From: Halobacteriaceae archaeon Tc-Br11_E2g27
GTDB lineage: Archaea > Halobacteriota > Halobacteria > Halobacteriales > Haloarculaceae
Length of the DNA stretch: 26,230 nucleotides
Direction of reading: 5' to 3'
Assembly: GCA_001564135.1 (NCBI GenBank)
Contig: LKNH01000005.1
Location: forward strand, 1 to 26,230
Every line of letters begins with the position of its first letter. The stretch's first letter is position 1. The position numbers were made by a program, and so were the translations under genes. Positions 22,009 to 26,230 of this stretch are shown one piece after another. Under the pieces are notes generated by a model that searched no databases, was not told the origin of the DNA, and was given only the letters and a program-made list of their open reading frames with translations.

Positions 22009-23220
22009 TTACTGGATACGGTCATCATCAGTGACTATCTGCGTCGCCTGGCTCTGTTCGGCGCGACCGCCTTCCTTGACCAGCTGTGTTTCGGCCTTGA
22101 GTTCATCGACGGGTTTGGCGTCGTCGCCGTGAATTTTCGTCATCTTTTCGACTTTCGTTTCGGCGGCCTCGACGTTTCCTTTTCCGAGTTCCGTCTTGAT
22201 GACGGTTTGCTGGTGGTCGAGTTGGACGGCCTCTTTATGTTCAGCAAGCTTGTCCGGGTCCTCGGTGTATTCGACGGTAATCGTCTCGCTTGCTTCTCCT
22301 CCGCGAGCGGTGAGCGTCACATCCGCCAGCGTGAGTGGCCCTGACTCACCGTCCTGGTCTACATCCGCTGCAGCGGGGACGTGGAATTTCATCACGACAC
22401 GCTGTTCTTCCCGTTCGGTAAGGTCGGGGAGTCTGACGATAGCCGTATTAGCCTCCCAGTCGAGTGAGACCTCCTGTGCCTGTGGTACTGCCCGGTAGAC
22501 ATCGCTGACTTCGACGCCGGGAGCGACATCGAGTTCGAGTTGGGCGTCCGGTGCAACGACCGATTTCGCCTGCTCGACGGCCTCGCCGAAAAACTCCTCA
22601 ATGTCGCCGGGCTCTTGCAGATGTGTCCATTTCCCGCGGGCGGTCGTGCCGAGCGTACGGATGGTCTCTTCTTCGTACTCGTCGCCGATACCCGCAGCCT
22701 CAATGCGGATGCCCTGATTGTCCACGGCCTGTGCAACGTCGGTAAACTCGTGTGGCTCGCGGTGCTGGTCTTTTCCGTCTGATAATAAGAGAAGGCGACG
22801 GACTGGCGTTCCGTCCATCCCTTCCCGGTCCGCAAGCGATGCAAGCGCCTTCCGGGCGACCTCGATACCGTCGTACATATTCGTTCCTCCGCCTGATGTC
22901 AGTTCGTCGACGGTTTCCATCGCTTCGTCACGTGAGATATCACCCCATCGCGTCGGGCGAAGAATCTGTTCGGCGTCAGAATCGAAGGAAATGATTGTCA
23001 GATAATCCTCATCATCGAGCAACCCACAGACCCATCTAACTCCCTCGCGGGCGCGTCCAATTTTCCCGTCTTGGTGCATCGAACCGCTCGTATCGATACA
23101 GAGTGCGATATGCCGAACAACCCCGTCCCCGTCGCTCTTTCGACCTGGTGTAACGTCGACGGTTCCCGTGACGGTCGTTCCCGTCGGCGGTACGTACGGT
23201 CGGTTGAGCTCCGTCGTCAT
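22009..23220 (-). CDS. von Willebrand factor A (MIDAS) protein, TerY-like partner
   Basis: This 403-aa cytosolic protein has a vWA domain (about residues 36-215) with a full metal-ion-dependent adhesion site: CIDTSGSM (41-48; Asp43, Ser45, Ser47), GGGTNMYDG (110-118; Thr113) and LLLSDGKD (144-151; Asp148). A beta-rich middle part follows (about 230-335) and then a charged helical tail rich in Glu/Lys/Gln (about 340-403). There is no signal or membrane segment, so it acts inside the cell, probably as a Mg2+-dependent binding partner. The start at 23220 (MTTELN) is preferred over 23232, and over the far-upstream in-frame readings that run to 23604 inside the divergent ABC gene. First gene of the three-gene phospho-signalling operon. 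Confidence 0.9.
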   Translation of the reverse strand: MTTELNRPYVPPTGTTVTGTVDVTPGRKSDGDGVVRHIALCIDTSGSMHQDGKIGRAREGVRWVCGLLDDEDYLTIISFDSDAEQILRPTRWGDISRDEAMETVDELTSGGGTNMYDGIEVARKALASLADREGMDGTPVRRLLLLSDGKDQHREPHEFTDVAQAVDNQGIRIEAAGIGDEYEEETIRTLGTTARGKWTHLQEPGDIEEFFGEAVEQAKSVVAPDAQLELDVAPGVEVSDVYRAVPQAQEVSLDWEANTAIVRLPDLTEREEQRVVMKFHVPAAADVDQDGESGPLTLADVTLTARGGEASETITVEYTEDPDKLAEHKEAVQLDHQQTVIKTELGKGNVEAAETKVEKMTKIHGDDAKPVDELKAETQLVKEGGRAEQSQATQIVTDDDRIQ

Positions 23221-23341
23221 GTGCGGTGGCATACCAATGCTGTTACCGCGATGTCGTAATGTATCTTTTCCACGACGCCTTGACAGTCTGACTGGCGGCG
23301 CCAATCGAACGGACTTTTGGCTCCCAGCGCAAGAAACGGGT

Positions 23342-24292
23342 ATGGATGTTATCGTCGCCGAGGAAGTCAGCAGGCGATACGGTGAGACCGTCGCACTCGA
23401 TGGGGTCTCGATGTCAGTCGGTGAAGGCGAGGTGTTTGCACTTATCGGGCCGAACGGGGCTGGAAAGACGACGCTCGTTCGGGCACTTACGGGAACAACC
23501 GACAGCGATGGGAGCGTTCGACTGTTCGGCTCGGAGCCACGCCGTGTCGAGCGCGAGCGAATTGGCCTGTTGCCACAGAACTTCTCGCCACCCGAGCGGC
23601 TCACTGCTCGCGAACTCGTTTCATTTTACGGTGGCCTGTATGATAATCCGCTCTCGGCCGATGAACTGCTCGCCGAGGTTGGAATGGAAGAAAGCGCGGA
23701 CACTTACTACGAAAATCTCTCGGGAGGCCAGCAACGTCGCACCTGCGTGGCGACGACGCTCGTCAACGACCCAGACTTGCTGGTGCTTGACGAACCGACG
23801 ACCGGTATCGACCCTGCAGGACGACGGCGGCTCTGGCAGTTGATTGAGAACCTGGCCGACAGCGGCACGACGGTCTTTATTACGACACATTATATGGAAG
23901 AAGCACAGCAGTTGGCCGACCGCGTTGGCTTGCTTGCCGATGGCGAACTCGTTGCGCTTGATACCCCGAGTGCGCTTATCGACGAGTACGGGGGCGAGAG
24001 CCTCCTCTATATCGATGGGACCTTCGATAGCGCAGTCGTTGAGGCCCTCTCATACGATGCAACGCTCGAAGATGGTCGGTTGACAGTCCGGAACGTCAGC
24101 CCGGAAGCTATCGGCACCGTCACGCAAACGCTCGAATCCCATGCCCATTCGTACGATTCGCTCACCTGGCGACAGCCGGATTTGGAAGATGTCTACCTGG
24201 CGCTCACCGGGCAGGCAGTCGTCGGTGGCGAAGCCCTCGCTGATGCCGTTCCAGCCGACCCACTGGTTTCGACGGGAGGTGAGGCGCAATGA
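23342..24292 (+). CDS. ABC transporter ATP-binding protein (drug-exporter type, DUF4162-like C-terminus)
   Basis: This 316-aa ATPase has Walker A GPNGAGKTT (residues 36-44), signature LSGGQQRR (126-133), Walker B LLVLDEP (146-152) and switch His in TTHYMEE (181-187). A C-terminal extension of about 100 residues contains the QPDLEDVYLALTG ending typical of DUF4162 in exporter ATPases such as DrrA. ATG at 23342 is chosen; in-frame codons farther left run through the intergenic region. It overlaps its permease by ATGA (24289-24292). It is divergent from the vWA gene with 121 nt between starts. Confidence 0.93.
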   Translation: MDVIVAEEVSRRYGETVALDGVSMSVGEGEVFALIGPNGAGKTTLVRALTGTTDSDGSVRLFGSEPRRVERERIGLLPQNFSPPERLTARELVSFYGGLYDNPLSADELLAEVGMEESADTYYENLSGGQQRRTCVATTLVNDPDLLVLDEPTTGIDPAGRRRLWQLIENLADSGTTVFITTHYMEEAQQLADRVGLLADGELVALDTPSALIDEYGGESLLYIDGTFDSAVVEALSYDATLEDGRLTVRNVSPEAIGTVTQTLESHAHSYDSLTWRQPDLEDVYLALTGQAVVGGEALADAVPADPLVSTGGEAQ

Positions 24293-25077
24293 GCCGATTT
24301 GGTCGGATTCGTGCCGCAACAACCGCTGGCTGGCATAGCTTTCTCCGCCGGCGGACAGCCGTCTTCTTTACGTTCTTTTTCCCTGCCATCATCGTCGTCA
24401 TCTTTGGGCTGCTCGTTGAGACACAGGCTGGCGACGGTGGGTTGTTTGCCGAACCTGCAGAGTGGCATATCGCGGGCTATATCACCGTCGTTGTGCTCTT
24501 TACCCCACTGTCACGCGTTGGTAGTGAAGTCGCGAGACATCGGACGGGAAGTCAGTTCGAAAAGTTGGCAACGACACCGCTTCGGCGCTGGGAGTGGCTG
24601 CTTGCACAGACGGTCGTCAACACTGTCGTTATCGGGATTGCGTCGCTGTTACTGGTCGGCTTATTGCTCGCCGGAACCGGTGCACGGCCGCCTCTCTCTG
24701 CTGAACTTGTGTTGGTCCTCCCGCTTGTCGTCCTCGGCGTTGCCCTGTTCTGTGGCGTCGGCGCGATGCTCGGTGCGCTAGCGGATTCCCAGGATGGCGT
24801 CATCGCTGCGAGCAACGGCATTGCCATTCCGCTTTTTTTCCTCTCGGAAGCGTTCGTCACGCGGGAGATGCTTCCCGGTTGGCTGCCTGTCGAATTCTCC
24901 CCTGTGACACATCTTGCTCGCGGCCTCCGTGAACTCACATATGTCGAGGGAACAGCAGGGACAATCTTCCCTGCAGCGTGGCCCCTGCCGGAGCTCTACT
25001 CGTATCTCCTATTGCTCGCAATCGGGGCTGTGATATCCTTTACTGTCGCTGCTCGGTTGATTCCACGGACGGATTAG
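24289..25077 (+). CDS. ABC-2 family exporter permease (DrrB-like)
   Basis: This 262-aa membrane protein has six likely helices (about residues 24-44, 63-80, 105-128, 135-165, 170-190, 232-255) and the ABC-2 permease pattern: FEKLATTPLRRWEW after the second helix, and FLSEAFVTREMLPGWLPVEF near residues 183-203. It starts within the ATPase stop codon, so the two subunits are coupled. The exporter substrate cannot be inferred; possible targets are drugs, lipids or polysaccharides. Confidence 0.92.
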   Translation: MSRFGRIRAATTAGWHSFLRRRTAVFFTFFFPAIIVVIFGLLVETQAGDGGLFAEPAEWHIAGYITVVVLFTPLSRVGSEVARHRTGSQFEKLATTPLRRWEWLLAQTVVNTVVIGIASLLLVGLLLAGTGARPPLSAELVLVLPLVVLGVALFCGVGAMLGALADSQDGVIAASNGIAIPLFFLSEAFVTREMLPGWLPVEFSPVTHLARGLRELTYVEGTAGTIFPAAWPLPELYSYLLLLAIGAVISFTVAARLIPRTD

Positions 25078-25097
25078 CATTTATAGACAATCCGACC

Positions 25098-25250
25098 TCA
25101 CCGAACGGTTACCATCGTCACACAGCGTGGACAGGTTGCCGTCGTCACCCGTTGACCGCGTGCCGTTCGATAATCGATAACAAGCTCCGTTTCAGGGACC
25201 GGATTCTCACAGTGGGGACACCGTCCGAGAACCGTATTATCGGCAGTCAT
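25098..25250 (-). CDS. 50-aa zinc-ribbon microprotein
   Basis: This short reading frame encodes 50 residues with two Cys pairs, CPHC at residues 11-14 and CPRC at 40-43, separated by a beta-rich stretch (LVIDYRTARGQRVTTAT). This is a classic zinc ribbon of the rubredoxin-knuckle type. A good Shine-Dalgarno GGAGG is six nt before the ATG at 25248-25250. Many haloarchaeal microproteins of this kind exist, with roles in nucleic-acid or protein binding, mostly unassigned. It is convergent with the permease (20 nt between stops) and divergent from the PAS sensor. Confidence 0.8.
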   Translation of the reverse strand: MTADNTVLGRCPHCENPVPETELVIDYRTARGQRVTTATCPRCVTMVTVR

Positions 25251-25310
25251 TGTTCGCCTCCACGAACCGCAATCATATCCTCAGTTTAGCGCTTAGACTC
25301 AAAAGGATTC

Positions 25311-25328
25311 GTCAGACGGCTGTCTGAC
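25311..25328. promoter_or_regulatory. 7-4-7 palindrome between zinc-ribbon and PAS-sensor genes
   Basis: GTCAGAC (25311-25317) and GTCTGAC (25322-25328) are perfect inverse complements separated by GGCT. The site ends 63 nt before the PAS-gene ATG and starts 60 nt before the zinc-ribbon ATG, that is, midway in the divergent promoter region. It is a candidate operator for a dimeric regulator acting on both genes. The regulator is not identifiable. Confidence 0.5.
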
Positions 25329-25360
25329 CGCCATAACTCTATTTCGTATCAGAACGAAAG

Positions 25361-25367
25361 AATAAAT
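25361..25367 (+). promoter_or_regulatory. TATA-like box of the PAS-GAF sensor gene
   Basis: AATAAAT lies 25-31 nt before the ATG at 25392, the usual leaderless spacing, and supports 25392 over the out-of-frame ATG at 25385. Confidence 0.5.
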
Positions 25368-25391
25368 GCAGGGGGTTCCGAGGTATGAACA

Positions 25392-26230
25392 ATGAATCTC
25401 CCGTTTGACGACGAATTTCTCCAACAGCTGATAGATGCTGTCGGTGTTGGCGTGGCGATGTACGACATAACGGGGCGATTTCAGTACGTGAATAAGACGT
25501 ACGCCGAGATGCTGAATACGGACAGAGAAACGCTTTCAGGGGCGACAATTTGGGAGGTTAACCCACAGTTTGACGAATCCAAATTTGAGGCCTACTGGGA
25601 GTCATTTTCATCGGGCGAAACGCGGTTTGCCGAGACGATTCACGCGTACGGTGAGACGACAGTACAGGTCGGGACGGCGACTACCAGAACGACGGTCGAC
25701 GGAACGACGTATCATATCGGAACGATTCGGGATATTTCGTTGCGAAAACGGCGGGAACTGCAGTTGGAACAACTCAACTCGGTGACGGCTGACCTTATTG
25801 AGGCGAAAAGTCGTGAGGAGATTGCACAGCTCACCGCCCGGACGGTAGACCACATTCTCGACTGTGATGGCACTGTTGTCTGGTTTGTAGAGGGTGGTCA
25901 GCTTCAGCCGCAGTCGGTTATCGCCCACAACGGACTCAGCTCGCCGGAGCCCTGTTCGGTCGAAAGCGACACCGTCGTCGCCGAAGCGTACCGTCGGGGT
26001 GAAGTAGTCACTGACGAGCGACTGGACGAGAACGGAGGTGGCGAAACTGCTGTGCAGGGCCGCTGGTCTGAAGTCGCCGTTCCGCTCGGTGAAGACGGTA
26101 TCCTGAGCATCGGCACCCCAGAGACGGACGGTTGTACCCAGACCGACCAGTATCTGGCGTCGTTGATTGCCGCAAACAGTGCAACCGCGCTTGAGCGGCT
26201 TGACAACGAAAGACATCTCGAACGGCAAAA
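25392..26230 (+). CDS. PAS-GAF sensor protein, partial (3' end outside window)
   Basis: The plus strand is open from ATG 25392 to the window end (279 residues seen). Residues about 8-125 form a PAS domain: LIDAVGVGVAMYDITGRFQY, VNKTYAEMLNTDRETLSGAT, and ending GTTYHIGTIRDISLRKRREL, the typical PAS-to-helix junction. A linker helix (REL...SVTADLIEAKSREEIAQ) leads into a GAF-like domain (about 140-275), with PLGEDGILSIGTPETDGCTQ in its strands. The missing C-terminus could be a histidine kinase or a Bat-type HTH output, both common after this pair in haloarchaea. It is cytosolic as far as seen. Confidence 0.88.
   Translation, partial: MNLPFDDEFLQQLIDAVGVGVAMYDITGRFQYVNKTYAEMLNTDRETLSGATIWEVNPQFDESKFEAYWESFSSGETRFAETIHAYGETTVQVGTATTRTTVDGTTYHIGTIRDISLRKRRELQLEQLNSVTADLIEAKSREEIAQLTARTVDHILDCDGTVVWFVEGGQLQPQSVIAHNGLSSPEPCSVESDTVVAEAYRRGEVVTDERLDENGGGETAVQGRWSEVAVPLGEDGILSIGTPETDGCTQTDQYLASLIAANSATALERLDNERHLERQ

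Noticed and set aside
23221..23604. N-terminal extension of the vWA reading frame into the divergent ABC gene
   Set aside because: The added residues are Ser/Arg/Pro-rich and lie antisense to the Walker A region of the exporter ATPase; starts at 23220 or 23232 fit the promoter region.
1..26230. tRNA, rRNA or CRISPR features
   Set aside because: No tRNA-like T-loop with matching stems, no rRNA-like stretch and no regularly spaced repeats with unique spacers were found by eye.

Overview
The window is chromosomal DNA of a haloarchaeon. Support for this comes from a eukaryote/archaea-type ribosomal protein S19e, acidic proteins, a double-domain TatC of the haloarchaeal TatCt type, Tat-lipobox secretion signals, and many genes whose start codon sits 25-30 nt after an A/T-rich TATA-like box with no leader (leaderless mRNA). 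The GC content looks moderate for the group. There is no rRNA, no recognisable tRNA, no CRISPR array and no transposase. No gene-free stretch exceeds 300 nt; the longest gaps are 3103-3374, 6083-6310, 5251-5459 and 4037-4243.

Left part (1-3102): a two-gene ABC-type exporter on the minus strand (the permease runs off the left edge), then rps19e on the plus strand and a single-domain MaoC-like hot-dog hydratase on the minus strand. Next (3167-6105) is a small defence/stress-like island of three adjacent toxin-antitoxin-like gene pairs of different types: HTH + PemK/MazF-like (plus strand), DUF7342-like winged helix + TumE-like protein (minus strand), and AbrB-type MazE + MazF (minus strand). 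The first pair is bracketed by two inverted, diverged copies of an approximately 120-130 nt multi-hairpin element whose stems are kept by compensatory changes.

Central part (6311-18178): a YfcE-like phosphoesterase, a monovalent cation/proton antiporter with TrkA-type regulatory domains, and a thiBPQ-like ABC importer operon whose binding protein carries a Tat lipoprotein signal. These are followed by a YtcJ-like amidohydrolase, a beta-carbonic anhydrase, TatCt and a GNAT acetyltransferase. The amidohydrolase gene is bracketed by two directly oriented, exactly 80-nt copies of a terminal-inverted-repeat element (54/80 identical, no gaps).

Right part (18209-26230): on the minus strand a ribbon-helix-helix regulator overlaps a YhhQ-type queuosine/archaeosine-precursor transporter, followed by a 67-aa coiled-coil protein. 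Then comes a three-gene minus-strand operon, vWA (MIDAS) protein -> Ser/Thr kinase-FHA -> PP2C phosphatase, a complete write/read/erase phospho-signalling module resembling bacterial TerY-P triads. It is divergent from an ABC-2 exporter pair. The window ends with a 50-aa zinc-ribbon protein divergent from a PAS-GAF sensor that runs off the right edge; a 7-4-7 palindrome lies midway between their starts.

The main candidates for new biology are the vWA/kinase-FHA/PP2C triad, the covarying hairpin element around the toxin-antitoxin pair, and the 80-nt element pair.
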